From Arcticibacter tournemirensis (GTDB lineage Bacteria > Bacteroidota > Bacteroidia > Sphingobacteriales > Sphingobacteriaceae), in contig NZ_VFPL01000002.1 of the NCBI RefSeq assembly GCF_006716645.1, positions 62,001 through 126,000 on the forward strand: a stretch of DNA of 64,000 nt. The letters are read 5' to 3'. This document shows positions 39,213 to 47,577 of this stretch, in pieces. Position 1 is the first letter of the stretch. The number at the start of each line of letters is the position of its first letter. The notes beneath the pieces are model-generated. The model was not told where the DNA came from. It did not search any database and was given only the letters and a program-made list of their open reading frames with translations. Position numbers and translations under genes: made by a program.

Positions 39213-39244
39213 AGAGCCTGAAAATCAGACGACTTTCAGGCTCT
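39213..39244. terminator. Strong hairpin downstream of tRNA-Ser
   Basis: AGAGCCTGAAA (39213-39223) pairs perfectly with TTTCAGGCTCT (39234-39244) around a 10-nt loop. It lies 20 nt past the tRNA 3' end and probably ends the tRNA transcript. The better T-run (TTGTTTTAT) is on the plus-strand side, so orientation is uncertain. Confidence 0.6.
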
Positions 39245-39264
39245 TTGTTTTATATTAAAACTTG

Positions 39265-39352
39265 CGGAGAGTGAGAGATTCGAACTCTCGATACCCTTTT
39301 GAGGTATACACACTTTCCAGGCGTGCTCCTTAAACCACTCGGACAACTCTCC
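39265..39352 (-). tRNA. tRNA-Ser(GGA)
   Basis: 88 nt. Acceptor GGAGAGT pairs with ACTCTCC plus discriminator G. The anticodon loop is CTGGAAA (anticodon GGA). The long variable arm and T arm (GAGAG-TTCGAAT-CTCTC) fit a class II serine tRNA. CCA is not encoded (the sequence continues CAAG). Confidence 0.95.
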
Positions 39353-39363
39353 TTTAAGGAGTG

Positions 39364-39371
39364 CAAAAATA
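39364..39371 (-). promoter_or_regulatory. Promoter box of tRNA-Ser
   Basis: TATTTTTG on the minus strand matches TAnnTTTG exactly and ends 11 nt before the mature tRNA 5' end. Confidence 0.6.
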
Positions 39372-39478
39372 ACAAAATACTTAATTCTAACAGGACGATA
39401 TTCGCTTTATTTGCCAGAAAAGCAAAAAAACGTCGTTATAAACCTATACAACAATATGTTAAGCCAATAACTCAACCC

Positions 39479-40528
39479 TCAAAACACAGATTTAGCAGGT
39501 GCAGTAACGGGAGTCTTGCTCAATTCACCGCGGATATTGGTTTCAAGAAGATGACTGATCCGTTCAGCTGAATAACCTCTTCCCAGCAAAAACATTAACT
39601 TGGTTACGGCAGCCTCATATGTCATATCATAACCGCTGGCAACGCCCATAGCCTTTAGCGGTCTGCTCGTTTCATAACGCCCGAGTTCTACTGTTCCGAC
39701 CTTACATTGAGAAATGTCGAGCACCACTTTACCCTTATTTATTGCAGTCTCGAGACAGTTAAGAAACCACTTATCGGTATTGGTATTTCCGGCACCGAAA
39801 GTCTCAAGTATGATAGCGTCTGCTTTAGAATTCACAATAGCGGCAACAGTCTCCTCACTTATACCAGGGTATAGCTTTAGTACAGCGATGGAATTGCTCA
39901 GCTTCTTATGAGCCCTGAAAGTACATTCGTCGCATTTGCGTATGCTAACATCATTAAATCTTAAGTGAACGCCAGCCTCGGCAAGTACCGGGTAGTTTGG
40001 CGACCGAAACGCCTCAAATTTGGCAGAGTTGTATTTAAACGCCCTGTTTCCCCTGAAGAGCTGGAAATCAAAATAGATGCATACCTCTGGTACTCTTGCC
40101 TTGCCGTTCTGTTTGGCAGAAGCAATTTCCAGGGCCGTGATCAGATTCTCCTTGGCATCTGTCCGGATCTCCCCTATAGGCAATTGCGATCCTGTAAAAA
40201 TAACCGGCTTATTCAGGCCCTCAAGCATAAAGCTAAGTGCCGAAGCAGAAAAAGCCATGGTATCCGAGCCGTGAAGTATTACAAAGCCATCATATAAATG
40301 ATAGTTTTTCTCTATAAGATCGGCCAATTCAACCCATACCCGTGGATGCATGTTCGATGAATCAATGATCTCTGCAAAAGAATAAACAGTAATTTCGTAA
40401 TTAAGTCTTTGAAGTTCAGGAACGTTTTCTGTAATCAGGTTAAAATCAAGTGGCTTCAAGGTACCAGTTATCCTGTCCTGAACCATACCTATTGTCCCCC
40501 CGGTATATATAATCAGTACCTTTGTCAT
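39479..40528 (-). CDS. ansA: Type I L-asparaginase
   Basis: 349 aa. The N-terminus KVLIIYTGGTIGMVQD carries the first catalytic Thr in TGGTIG, and the second catalytic motif is visible as LHGSDTMAFSASALSF. Further family motifs include FTGSQLPIGEIRTDAKENLI and ILETFGAGN. No signal peptide is present, so this is the cytoplasmic type I enzyme, hydrolysing L-asparagine to aspartate and ammonia. Length is normal for the AnsA group. The start ATG lies 51 nt after the tatD stop. A TATCTTTA box sits about 27 nt before the start, so it may be expressed on its own or with tatD. The C-terminal tail (LSKTPVTAPAKSVF) is short and unstructured. Confidence 0.93.
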   Translation of the reverse strand: MTKVLIIYTGGTIGMVQDRITGTLKPLDFNLITENVPELQRLNYEITVYSFAEIIDSSNMHPRVWVELADLIEKNYHLYDGFVILHGSDTMAFSASALSFMLEGLNKPVIFTGSQLPIGEIRTDAKENLITALEIASAKQNGKARVPEVCIYFDFQLFRGNRAFKYNSAKFEAFRSPNYPVLAEAGVHLRFNDVSIRKCDECTFRAHKKLSNSIAVLKLYPGISEETVAAIVNSKADAIILETFGAGNTNTDKWFLNCLETAINKGKVVLDISQCKVGTVELGRYETSRPLKAMGVASGYDMTYEAAVTKLMFLLGRGYSAERISHLLETNIRGELSKTPVTAPAKSVF

Positions 40529-40579
40529 CCTACCTTCTCATGTAATTTTTTTGTTAAAGATATAAAAGGAATGCATTAG

Positions 40580-41347
40580 TCAGATGCCAAAAATGCTTTT
40601 TGAATTATTGGTAGTGATTTTTGCGACTTCCTCAAGCGGTATATTTTTAATTTCCGCTACTTTTTTTGCTATGTAAATCAGGTAGCTGCTTTCATTTGGT
40701 TTCCCCCTGAAAGGTACCGGACTCAGGTAAGGCGAATCAGTTTCGAGAACGATATGTTGCAGGTCCAGCCCGGCAAGTACTTTATCCAGTCCCGAATTCT
40801 TGTAAGTAAGAACGCCCCCAATACCAAGATAAAATCCCAGACCGATAATCTTTTCAGCCTGTTCACCCGTTCCGGTAAAACAATGAAAAATCCCCCTCAG
40901 TGTATCATCCTTTTCGTCGAGCAGTATATTGTAAACTTCGTCAAAAGCCTCGCGGCAGTGGATCACAATAGGAAGTTTCCTATTTTTAGCCCATTGGATT
41001 TGAGTGCGAAAAGCTTCCTCCTGGATTTCGAGGGTGCTTTTATCCCAGTATAAATCAATTCCAATCTCTCCAATGGCCCAGACCTTCTGTGCTTCGATAG
41101 CACGGAAAATAGCCTCCAGTTCAGCGTGATAGTTTTGTTGCACATCGCAGGGGTGGAGGCCGAGCATTGGGAAACAGTACTCAGGATAGTCTGCTACAAG
41201 GCCGTTCACGAGAGTTATCGTTTCAGAATTTACATTGGGCAGAAACAAACGGGATACTTTATTCTCCAGGCATCTCTCAAGCAGTTGCTTTCTTTTATCA
41301 ATATCTGTCTCATAGTATAGGTGCGTGTGTGTATCGGTTAAAATCAT
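40580..41347 (-). CDS. tatD: TatD-family metal-dependent hydrolase (DNase)
   Basis: 255 aa from the ATG at 41347 (MILTDTHTHLYYE). An ATG 21 nt upstream is in frame but lies before the promoter box at 41356-41363, so the shorter start is preferred. Metal-binding residues are visible: the DTHTH pair at the N-terminus, GEIGIDLYW, PIVIHCREAFDE, GIFHCFTG and LETDSPYLSP. This is a complete TIM-barrel TatD protein of usual size. Members act as 3'-5' exonucleases or endonucleases on DNA, sometimes in repair. The gene lies downstream of the dnaK terminator and upstream of ansA. Exact substrate is not shown by sequence. Confidence 0.93.
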   Translation of the reverse strand: MILTDTHTHLYYETDIDKRKQLLERCLENKVSRLFLPNVNSETITLVNGLVADYPEYCFPMLGLHPCDVQQNYHAELEAIFRAIEAQKVWAIGEIGIDLYWDKSTLEIQEEAFRTQIQWAKNRKLPIVIHCREAFDEVYNILLDEKDDTLRGIFHCFTGTGEQAEKIIGLGFYLGIGGVLTYKNSGLDKVLAGLDLQHIVLETDSPYLSPVPFRGKPNESSYLIYIAKKVAEIKNIPLEEVAKITTNNSKSIFGI

Positions 41348-41355
41348 TCCGGAGG

Positions 41356-41363
41356 CAAAACTA
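41356..41363 (-). promoter_or_regulatory. Promoter box of tatD that decides its start
   Basis: TAGTTTTG on the minus strand matches TAnnTTTG exactly. It ends 8 nt before the ATG at 41347, predicting a leader of only a few nucleotides and excluding the ATG at 41368. Confidence 0.55.
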
Positions 41364-41374
41364 AACATTATGCA

Positions 41375-41410
41375 ATAAAAAAGGCCGTTCCTGCAATTAG
41401 AAACGACCTT
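41375..41410 (-). terminator. Terminator of dnaK
   Basis: On the minus strand AAGGTCGTTTC pairs with GAACGGCCTT (with one or two non-Watson-Crick positions), followed by TTTTTTATTG. It sits 24 nt past the dnaK stop. Confidence 0.75.
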
Positions 41411-41433
41411 TGAAAATTTATATTATTTATATA

Positions 41434-43332
41434 TTATTTTACTTCTTCAAAATCAACATCAGTAACTGTATCGCCGGTATTACCTGCCTGCCCACTATTG
41501 GCGTTTGCGCCAGGCTGTGCTCCAGCATCCTGAGATGCTTTGTACATATCTTCAGATGCAGCATTCCATGCATTCTGCAGTTCAGTCTGTGCTGTGTCAA
41601 TATCTGCAAAGTTCCTGGCTGAATGAGCATCTTTCAGCTTCTTCAAAGCGCTCTCAATCGGATCTTTCTTATCAGCAGGGATCTTGTCGCCATACTCTTT
41701 CAGCTGTTTTTCGGTTGAGAAAACCAATGCATCAGCTGCATTCAGCTTGTCGATCTCTTCCTTGGCCTTTTTATCTGCTTCGGCATTCGCTTCAGCTTCC
41801 TGTTTCATCTTCTGAATTTCATCATCAGTTAAACCAGAAGAAGCTTCGATGCGGATTTTCTGCTCTTTGCCAGTAGCCTTGTCTTTTGCAGACACGTGCA
41901 GGATACCGTTAGCATCAATATCAAAAGTCACTTCGATCTGAGGCACACCACGAGGTGCAGGAGGAAGCCCGTCTAAATGGAACCGTCCAATTGTACGGTT
42001 CTGATTGGCCATCGGACGCTCACCCTGAAGGATATGAATTTCCACAGATGGCTGATTGTCGGATGCTGTAGAGAAAACTTCTGATTTCTTAGTAGGAATG
42101 GTTGTGTTAGATTCGATTAACTTCGTCATAACGCCACCCATCGTTTCGATACCAAGAGAAAGCGGGGTAACGTCGAGAAGTAATACATCTTTTACTTCAC
42201 CCGTTAATACACCACCCTGGATCGCTGCTCCAATTGCAACCACTTCGTCTGGGTTCACCCCTTTTGAAGGTTCTTTTCCAAAGAAGCTCTTAACCGCGTC
42301 CTGAATAGCCGGGATACGGGTACTACCACCTACCAGAATAATTTCGTCGATATCGCTTGTGGATAAACCAGCATTCTTCAAAGCAGAACGGCATGGTTCG
42401 ATGGTACGTTTGATCAGACTCTCCGCAAGCTGTTCGAACTTGGCACGGCTCAAAGTACGCACAAGGTGTTTCGGGCCACTTTGATCAGCTGTGATATAGG
42501 GAAGGTTCACTTCTGTCTGGGTAGAGCTTGAAAGCTCAATTTTCGCCTTTTCAGCAGCTTCCTTTAAACGCTGCATAGCCATTGCATCTTTGCTCAGGTC
42601 CATGCCATTTTCATTTTTGAATTCAGCGGCTAACCAGTCGATAATAACGTGATCGAAGTCATCACCACCCAGGTGAGTATCACCGTCGGTTGATTTTACT
42701 TCAAATACGCCATCGCCCAATTCAAGTACGGATACGTCGTGAGTACCACCACCGCAGTCAAACACAACGATCTTCATATCGCGATGAGCCTTGTCCAATC
42801 CGTAAGCTAAGGCAGCAGCGGTTGGCTCATTGATAATACGTTTTACATTCAGACCTGCAATTTCGCCGGCTTCCTTGGTTGCCTGACGCTGCGCATCGTT
42901 AAAGTATGCAGGAACTGTGATTACAGCTTCTGTTACTTCCTGTCCTAAAAAGTCCTCGGCAGTTTTCTTCATTTTTTGAAGGATCATCGCCGAAATTTCC
43001 TGAGGAGTGTATTTACGTCCGTCGATTTCTACACGGGGAGTGTTATTGTCTCCTTTAGCTATAACATAAGGCATCCGCTCAATTTCACGGCTTACTTCAT
43101 TATAGCTGTTTCCCATGAAGCGTTTTATAGAGTAGATTGTTTTTTTCGGGTTAGTGATCGCCTGGCGTTTTGCGGGATCACCAACTTTACGCTCACCATT
43201 CTCAACGAATGCTACGATAGAAGGTGTCGTGCGCTTTCCCTCGCTGTTTGCTATAACTACAGGCTCATTACCTTCCATTACAGCTACGCAAGAGTTTGTT
43301 GTTCCTAAGTCGATACCAATAATCTTTGACAT
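41434..43332 (-). CDS. dnaK: Molecular chaperone DnaK (Hsp70)
   Basis: 632 aa, normal length. Signatures visible: [17 protein letters not shown] (residues 4-20), [18 protein letters not shown], and [20 protein letters not shown]. The nucleotide-binding domain covers about 1-385, the linker [15 protein letters not shown] follows, then the substrate-binding domain and helical lid. The Gly/Ala/Asn-rich tail ends in DVDFEEVK, matching the conserved EEVD-like end of bacterial DnaK. The phosphate-2 motif has C-G-G-G-T-H where E. coli has DLGGGTFD (F to H, L to C), a common Bacteroidota variant in my recollection. No grpE or dnaJ is adjacent. It is a single-gene unit with its own terminator. The upstream region holds a sigma-54-like element and repeated TGTCA words. 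Confidence 0.97.
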   Translation of the reverse strand: MSKIIGIDLGTTNSCVAVMEGNEPVVIANSEGKRTTPSIVAFVENGERKVGDPAKRQAITNPKKTIYSIKRFMGNSYNEVSREIERMPYVIAKGDNNTPRVEIDGRKYTPQEISAMILQKMKKTAEDFLGQEVTEAVITVPAYFNDAQRQATKEAGEIAGLNVKRIINEPTAAALAYGLDKAHRDMKIVVFDCGGGTHDVSVLELGDGVFEVKSTDGDTHLGGDDFDHVIIDWLAAEFKNENGMDLSKDAMAMQRLKEAAEKAKIELSSSTQTEVNLPYITADQSGPKHLVRTLSRAKFEQLAESLIKRTIEPCRSALKNAGLSTSDIDEIILVGGSTRIPAIQDAVKSFFGKEPSKGVNPDEVVAIGAAIQGGVLTGEVKDVLLLDVTPLSLGIETMGGVMTKLIESNTTIPTKKSEVFSTASDNQPSVEIHILQGERPMANQNRTIGRFHLDGLPPAPRGVPQIEVTFDIDANGILHVSAKDKATGKEQKIRIEASSGLTDDEIQKMKQEAEANAEADKKAKEEIDKLNAADALVFSTEKQLKEYGDKIPADKKDPIESALKKLKDAHSARNFADIDTAQTELQNAWNAASEDMYKASQDAGAQPGANANSGQAGNTGDTVTDVDFEEVK

Positions 43333-43380
43333 GATATATTTTCCTTTTGCTTGTTCGTAATTAACAATTTACGTTTACTT

Positions 43381-43397
43381 ATCAATGCTTATGCCAA
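43381..43397 (-). promoter_or_regulatory. Sigma-54-like element upstream of dnaK
   Basis: The minus-strand sequence TTGGCATAAGCATTGAT resembles the -24/-12 consensus TGGCAC-N5-TTGC with correct spacing. It differs at the last base of TGGCAC and at the critical C of the -12 GC. It would start transcription about 40 nt before the ATG. No TAnnTTTG box is evident here. Upstream, TGTCA occurs four times on the minus strand (plus-strand TGACA at 43417, 43428, 43464 and 43472). Confidence 0.3.
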
Positions 43398-43486
43398 GCC
43401 TGGAATTAAATCACTTTGACATGATTCTGACAAGAATAGAGTCAGGATTGAATTGCATAGAAATGACAGGATGACAGATTGAAACA

Positions 43487-43513
43487 TAAAAGCCCCTTTG
43501 CAGGGGCCTTTAG
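43487..43513 (-). terminator. Terminator of the nrnA-FKBP-FKBP operon
   Basis: On the minus strand AAGGCCCCTGCAAAGGGGCTT forms a GC-rich hairpin with a TGCA-type loop, followed by TTATGTTT. It lies 28 nt past the stop of the last FKBP gene. Confidence 0.75.
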
Positions 43514-43540
43514 TGCTAATAGCTAAATTTTGTAAACTTA

Positions 43541-44563
43541 CTATTTCTTAACCGGAGCTTTCTTTACAGGTGTTGTTGTTTTCTTTGCAGCAGGCTTCTT
43601 TGTAGCTGCTGGTTTCTTTGTTGCCGCTGGTTTGGCAGCAGGTGTGGCTGTCTGCGCTTTTTTCGCGGGCTTAACTTTTACAAGTTCTATATCGAATATA
43701 AGAGAACTGAATGGCTTTATATCCGCCCCGGCTCCCCTCGGCCCATATGCCAGGTCAGAAGGAATTAAGAAAGTCGACCTGGAGCCTTCATTCAGCAAAA
43801 GAAGTCCTTCTTCCCAACCTTTAATTACTTGCCCTTCTCCTAATGTAAGGCTGATGGGCTCATAAGTGCGACCTGGTTGTTCCAGGCCCGCTTGTTTTGC
43901 ATTAGACTCAATACTTGAATCAAACACCTTCCCTTCAAGTGTGCGTCCGGTGTAGTTCACCAGTACTGTATCGCCAGCCACAGGTTTGCTTTTAACAGAG
44001 GGTTGAGTGATGATGTACATCAAACCAGACGCTGTTTTTGTGGGGTTTAGCTTATTATCAGCAATGTATTTATTAAGCGTATTTACCTCAGCTGTTTTTA
44101 ATGAATCCATTAACCTCTGCTGGGCAGCCATGGCCTGTTCCATGGATTGTACCTTATCTATCCTGATCACGAACTGCAGCGTGCTTCCCTTAGGAAAAAA
44201 GGCAGGACGCTGCATTGATGAATCAGCAAACAGCGAATCCGCCGGAATCTTAACCAGGGCACTGTCTTTCTCTGATAGCAAAGGAAAAAAATACATCAGG
44301 TCGGTGATATTCTGCGAAGGCTGAACAGCAATGGTTACTGGTCTTCCGGCAGTAAAAGAACTGAAGAGAACAGAATCTTTATCGGTTTTCTGAGTAAAAT
44401 TAAATGTAATAACGTCGTTCAGCTTAATCTTTGCTCCGTTATTGGGCGTATAAATTTTATACTGAACCTGGTTGGGTAAACGGGTAAACCCGTTGTTGTC
44501 CTGCGCAAACGTATACATCGACGCTATCATCAATGACAGCGTAATTATGTTTTTTAGCTTCAT
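43541..44563 (-). CDS. Secreted FKBP-type peptidyl-prolyl isomerase with basic Ala/Lys/Pro tail
   Basis: 340 aa with a signal peptide (1-20, ending TFAQ). Residues about 30-150 resemble a degenerate FKBP-like chaperone domain (DVITFNFTQKTDKDSVLFSS). A helical linker follows, then a canonical FKBP domain at about 185-300 (TVLVNYTGRTLEGKVFDSS ... VIKGWEEGLLLLNEGSRSTF ... LAYGPRGAG ... FDIELVKV). The last 40 residues are a low-complexity cationic tail of AAKPAATKKPAAKK type. It probably aids folding of envelope proteins in the periplasm. It follows a second FKBP gene by 69 nt, with a hairpin in the gap, and that gene follows nrnA. The tail resembles histone-H1-like sequence, but with a signal peptide present a DNA role is unlikely. 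Confidence 0.9.
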   Translation of the reverse strand: MKLKNIITLSLMIASMYTFAQDNNGFTRLPNQVQYKIYTPNNGAKIKLNDVITFNFTQKTDKDSVLFSSFTAGRPVTIAVQPSQNITDLMYFFPLLSEKDSALVKIPADSLFADSSMQRPAFFPKGSTLQFVIRIDKVQSMEQAMAAQQRLMDSLKTAEVNTLNKYIADNKLNPTKTASGLMYIITQPSVKSKPVAGDTVLVNYTGRTLEGKVFDSSIESNAKQAGLEQPGRTYEPISLTLGEGQVIKGWEEGLLLLNEGSRSTFLIPSDLAYGPRGAGADIKPFSSLIFDIELVKVKPAKKAQTATPAAKPAATKKPAATKKPAAKKTTTPVKKAPVKK

Positions 44564-44576
44564 ACTTAAAGAATTA

Positions 44577-44603
44577 AGTCAGCCCGGGGATACCGGACTG
44601 ACT
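44577..44603. other. Hairpin between the two FKBP genes
   Basis: AGTCAGCCCGG (44577-44587) pairs with CCGGACTGACT (44593-44603) with one mismatch and a 5-nt loop. The coding strand lacks a clean U-tract, so this may be an attenuator or mRNA-stability hairpin that lowers expression of the downstream gene. Confidence 0.5.
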
Positions 44604-44632
44604 TTTAAATGAATTTATAACAAAGCAATGCT

Positions 44633-45607
44633 TTATTTCGCTGGTGCAGACGGAGCCGCTGGTTGCGGTGTTGCTGCTACAGGTGCAGGCGCTCCAGCTT
44701 TTGGCTTAATAATATCTAAGATTTCAAGATCAAAGATCAAAGGCATATAAGGAGGAATTGCCTGATTGCCCTGTTCTCCGTAACCTAATTTTGAAGGGAT
44801 AATTAATGATACTTTAGTGCCTTTTGAGAATAGCATCAAACCTTCATCAAAACCAGGGATAGTGTTAGATCCGCCAACAGCTACTTTCATAGGTTCGTAA
44901 GGACGCATAGGATTAAATACGTTCTCCTTCTTTGCGACTTCAACTACACTTGTTTCAAAGATCTTACCAGTAAGGAAACGTCCTGTATAGTTTAACTTTA
45001 CAGTGTCGCCCGCTACTGGTTTCGGGCCGCTTCCCTGCTTTTCAACCACATAGTTCAAGCCAGACGGCGTTACTGTTGGTTTTAAGTCCTTCGACTTGAT
45101 GTAGTTACTGATCTTTCCGGCTTCCTGGTTTTTAGCTTTCTGAGATTCAGCTTTAAAAAACTGCTCGATCTTTCCGTTGAAGTCAGCATCGCTAAGCTTT
45201 CCTTTAGGAATTACTTTATCGATCTTGAATGTAAAGATCATGTACTTGCCTTTGGTATTGGGTGGCTTAGGCATGTTCATCTTCTGCTGTAAAGAGTCGA
45301 GGTTAATTTTGAAGGTAGCGCTGTCGCCTTCGCTAAGCATAGCTAAAGCAGCATAGATATCACCTTTAAACGCCGACTTCTGCTCTGCAACAAACATTGG
45401 CCTGTCGTAGTCATATGAATTCTGCATTACAGAGTCTTCCTCGGTTTTCTGAATAGCATGTAATGCTATAAAATCACCTTCTTTGATAACAGCACCTTCT
45501 TTATCCTCATGGATTATGTACTGCATATCACCCTCTCCTTTTTTAAACTGCTTACAGCTTGAAAATGCAAGTACTGCAAACCCTAAAACAATTAAGTTTT
45601 TCTTCAT
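44633..45607 (-). CDS. FKBP-type peptidyl-prolyl isomerase lipoprotein
   Basis: 324 aa. The lipoprotein signal MKKNLIVLGFAVLAFSSC puts the modified Cys at residue 18. It has the same two-part plan as its downstream neighbour: an N-terminal FKBP-like chaperone region with the matching EEDSVMQNSYDYDRP segment, a helical linker, then a full FKBP domain (VKLNYTGRFLTGKIFETS ... TIPGFDEGLMLFSKGTKVSL ... LGYGEQGNQAIPPYMPLIFDLEI). The tail is Ala/Pro-rich and neutral rather than basic. It is probably anchored in the inner or outer membrane facing the periplasm, and helps fold exported proteins. The two FKBP genes look like an old tandem duplication. The gene starts 28 nt after the nrnA stop. Confidence 0.92.
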   Translation of the reverse strand: MKKNLIVLGFAVLAFSSCKQFKKGEGDMQYIIHEDKEGAVIKEGDFIALHAIQKTEEDSVMQNSYDYDRPMFVAEQKSAFKGDIYAALAMLSEGDSATFKINLDSLQQKMNMPKPPNTKGKYMIFTFKIDKVIPKGKLSDADFNGKIEQFFKAESQKAKNQEAGKISNYIKSKDLKPTVTPSGLNYVVEKQGSGPKPVAGDTVKLNYTGRFLTGKIFETSVVEVAKKENVFNPMRPYEPMKVAVGGSNTIPGFDEGLMLFSKGTKVSLIIPSKLGYGEQGNQAIPPYMPLIFDLEILDIIKPKAGAPAPVAATPQPAAPSAPAK

Positions 45608-45635
45608 TTTGTTGTGGTTATTGTATTTTTCTGGT

Positions 45636-46649
45636 TTATTGAATTAAAAGACTTTTATATTCGGGTAAGATTTGTTTGAACCGTTGAATTGTTTCCTGTA
45701 ATGATTCCGTCGACTGGCCTCCTGCGGCATTCCTGTGACCTCCGCCATTAAAATACTTCTTACAGATTTCGTTGGCCGGAAAATCACCCGTCGAGCGTAA
45801 AGAAAGCTTTACCTGGTCTGCCCTTTCAATAATCAATGCTGCGAGCCTGATCCCATTTATGGTCAAGGCATAATTTACAAGTCCTTCAGTATCCCCTGTG
45901 GAAATATTGAACTTATGTAATTCGTCTCTCGAAACAGTTATCAAAGCAGTATTGTATTCGGTTAACACTTCGAGCTTCCTGAGAAGGCAAAACCCTAAGA
46001 ACCTTAAACGATTTTCGGAGAAGTTATCATACACCAACTGATGAATTTTTGCATTTTCTGCTCCTCTCTCGATCAGATCAGCAATGATATGATGAACTCT
46101 TGGCGTAGTGGTAGGGAAACGAAAGGACCCTGAATCCGTCATGATTCCTGTATAGAGACAAGTCGCCACGTCTTTATTGATGGTCTGTGGCTCCTCAAGT
46201 ACGTTTACTATAAACTCATAAACGAGCTGAGCCGTTGCGCAAGCATTTATACTCCAGTACCGGTAATCGTCAAAATCTTCAGGTTCAAGATGGTGATCTA
46301 TTAATACCTTCTTGCCTTTTGATTCCTGGACATGCTGGCCTAACCCGTTGATACGGGCCAGTGAATTAAAGTCAAGGCAAAAGATCAGATCCGCTTCAGC
46401 TACGTATTTCGCCGATTCTTCAGGCTTCTCCGTATAAATTACCACTTCTGGATTATTGGGCAACCATTGTAAGAAAACCGGATAATCTGTTGGAGAAACA
46501 ACTTTTACGTGATGCCCTTTTTGAATAAGACAATTATATAAACCTAATGATGAGCCTATTGCATCCCCATCAGGTTTATGGTGGGTAGTTATTACAATTT
46601 GCTTTGGATCAGCTAATAATTCTTTAAGCGAGGTTAACTCCAGCATCAT
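45636..46649 (-). CDS. nrnA: DHH-family bifunctional oligoribonuclease / pAp phosphatase NrnA
   Basis: 337 aa. DHH superfamily motifs: [17 protein letters not shown] (motif I), FCLDFN (motif II), LIDHHLEP (the DHH motif), [12 protein letters not shown] (motif IV), and the C-terminal DHHA1 signature [12 protein letters not shown]. Length is normal. The enzyme degrades short RNA oligomers and dephosphorylates 3'-phosphoadenosine 5'-phosphate in the cytoplasm. It is the first gene of an operon with two FKBP genes, transcribed away from ndk. A good promoter (TTTG-N18-TAGCTTTG) ends 16 nt before the start. The first two codons are both ATG, so the start could be 46649 or 46646. Confidence 0.92.
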   Translation of the reverse strand: MMLELTSLKELLADPKQIVITTHHKPDGDAIGSSLGLYNCLIQKGHHVKVVSPTDYPVFLQWLPNNPEVVIYTEKPEESAKYVAEADLIFCLDFNSLARINGLGQHVQESKGKKVLIDHHLEPEDFDDYRYWSINACATAQLVYEFIVNVLEEPQTINKDVATCLYTGIMTDSGSFRFPTTTPRVHHIIADLIERGAENAKIHQLVYDNFSENRLRFLGFCLLRKLEVLTEYNTALITVSRDELHKFNISTGDTEGLVNYALTINGIRLAALIIERADQVKLSLRSTGDFPANEICKKYFNGGGHRNAAGGQSTESLQETIQRFKQILPEYKSLLIQ

Positions 46650-46665
46650 TCAGTCAAAAGAAATG

Positions 46666-46695
46666 CAAAGCTATTAAAAACCTTGGGGTTACAAA
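46666..46695 (-). promoter_or_regulatory. Promoter of the nrnA operon
   Basis: On the minus strand TTTG (46692-46695), an 18-nt spacer and TAGCTTTG (46666-46673) match the Bacteroidota -33/-7 pattern. Confidence 0.65.
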
Positions 46696-46737
46696 ATGAA
46701 AAATTAATTCAAATAGACGTAATTCGCATTAAAAACT

Positions 46738-46745
46738 TAATTTTG
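46738..46745 (+). promoter_or_regulatory. Promoter box of ndk
   Basis: TAATTTTG matches TAnnTTTG exactly and ends 18 nt before the ndk ATG at 46764. It rules out upstream in-frame starts such as 46683. Confidence 0.6.
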
Positions 46746-46763
46746 CCGGCAATTAAATCAACC

Positions 46764-47183
46764 ATGGCAACTAACAGAACTTTTACAATGATCAAACCGG
46801 ATGCTGTAAGTAACGGCTTTACCGGTGCTATTTTAGATGATATTATTAAAGGCGGCTTTAAGCTGATTGCAATGAAGTACACTCATCTTACTTCAGAGAC
46901 TGCGGGTGCCTTTTATGAGGTGCATAAAGAACGTCCGTTTTATGCCGACCTGGTGAAATTCATGAGTTCAGGTCCGATTGTAGCTGCAATTCTTGAGAAA
47001 GACAATGCTGTTGAAGATTTCCGTAAACTTATCGGAGCGACAGACCCGTCTAAGGCTGAACCAGGTACTATCCGCAACAAGTATGCAAAATCAATCGATG
47101 CAAATGCGGTGCATGGATCCGATTCTGACGAGAACGCTGCGATTGAAGGAAGCTTCTTCTTCTCGAACCTCGAAAGGTTTTAA
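46764..47183 (+). CDS. ndk: Nucleoside-diphosphate kinase
   Basis: 139 aa from the ATG at 46764 ([15 protein letters not shown]), the normal length. The frame is open further upstream, but the extra 27 codons are not NDK-like and precede the promoter box. Motifs: [32 protein letters not shown], and the active-site histidine in [20 protein letters not shown]. The enzyme transfers the terminal phosphate of ATP to other NDPs in the cytoplasm. It is a single gene, divergent from the nrnA operon and convergent with the recF-DUF721 pair, with a hairpin-rich gap after the stop. Confidence 0.96.
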   Translation: MATNRTFTMIKPDAVSNGFTGAILDDIIKGGFKLIAMKYTHLTSETAGAFYEVHKERPFYADLVKFMSSGPIVAAILEKDNAVEDFRKLIGATDPSKAEPGTIRNKYAKSIDANAVHGSDSDENAAIEGSFFFSNLERF

Positions 47184-47227
47184 AATCAGTATCTGACAAC
47201 TGTCAGCATCTATTGACACTATTATTT

Positions 47228-47275
47228 AGCTATCCGCATGAAGCCTAAAGGCTAATTGCTGATAGCTATTTGTTA
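47228..47275. terminator. Nested hairpin between ndk and the DUF721 gene
   Basis: AGCTATC (47228-47234) pairs with GATAGCT (47261-47267) around an inner AGCC-TAAA-GGCT hairpin, followed by ATTTGTTAT. A second perfect stem, CTGACA-AC-TGTCAG, lies at about 47193-47206. It is probably a terminator for ndk and perhaps for both directions. Confidence 0.5.
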
Positions 47276-47286
47276 TAGTCGTTTTC

Positions 47287-47577
47287 CTACATAAAGACAA
47301 TCTCATCAAGCACTTTGGATCCCGCACGTTCATTCATCTTATCCAGAATCTGTGTGCGGATCATCAGAAGCTCGTTCTTCAAGACGGAGGACTCAACTCT
47401 TATAAATAGTTTCCTTTCGCGGATAAACAACTGACTGGTCCGGTTGGCAACTGCCTTACCCATCATTTCCGGCCATGCAGCGATCAGTGCGGTTTCGTCA
47501 AACTTACGTTTGAGCTTATAGACGCGAAGCATTTGCTCTATGGCATCCTTCAGCGATTTATCGTTTGTGCGGCGCAT
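47287..47577 (-). CDS. DUF721 protein (DciA-like)
   Basis: 96 aa. The sequence SLKDAIEQMLRVYKLKRKFDETALIAAWPEMMGKAVANRT and LFIRVESSVLKNELLMIRTQIL is typical of short Bacteroidota DUF721 proteins. The DUF721 family includes DciA, the replicative helicase loader of many bacteria that lack DnaC, but this short form has not been shown by sequence alone to load DnaB. Its ATG overlaps the recF stop by one base (TAATG), indicating translational coupling with recF and a probable role in replication or repair. Highly basic; no signal peptide. Confidence 0.85.
   Translation of the reverse strand: MRRTNDKSLKDAIEQMLRVYKLKRKFDETALIAAWPEMMGKAVANRTSQLFIRERKLFIRVESSVLKNELLMIRTQILDKMNERAGSKVLDEIVFM

Larger units (their letters stand above)
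38846..39264. other. 419-nt intergenic region between susC and tRNA-Ser
   Basis: It contains the susC promoter and the hairpin at 39213-39244. A 64-codon plus-strand frame at 38981-39175 has no recognisable features and is not called as a gene. Nothing else was seen. Confidence 0.5.
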
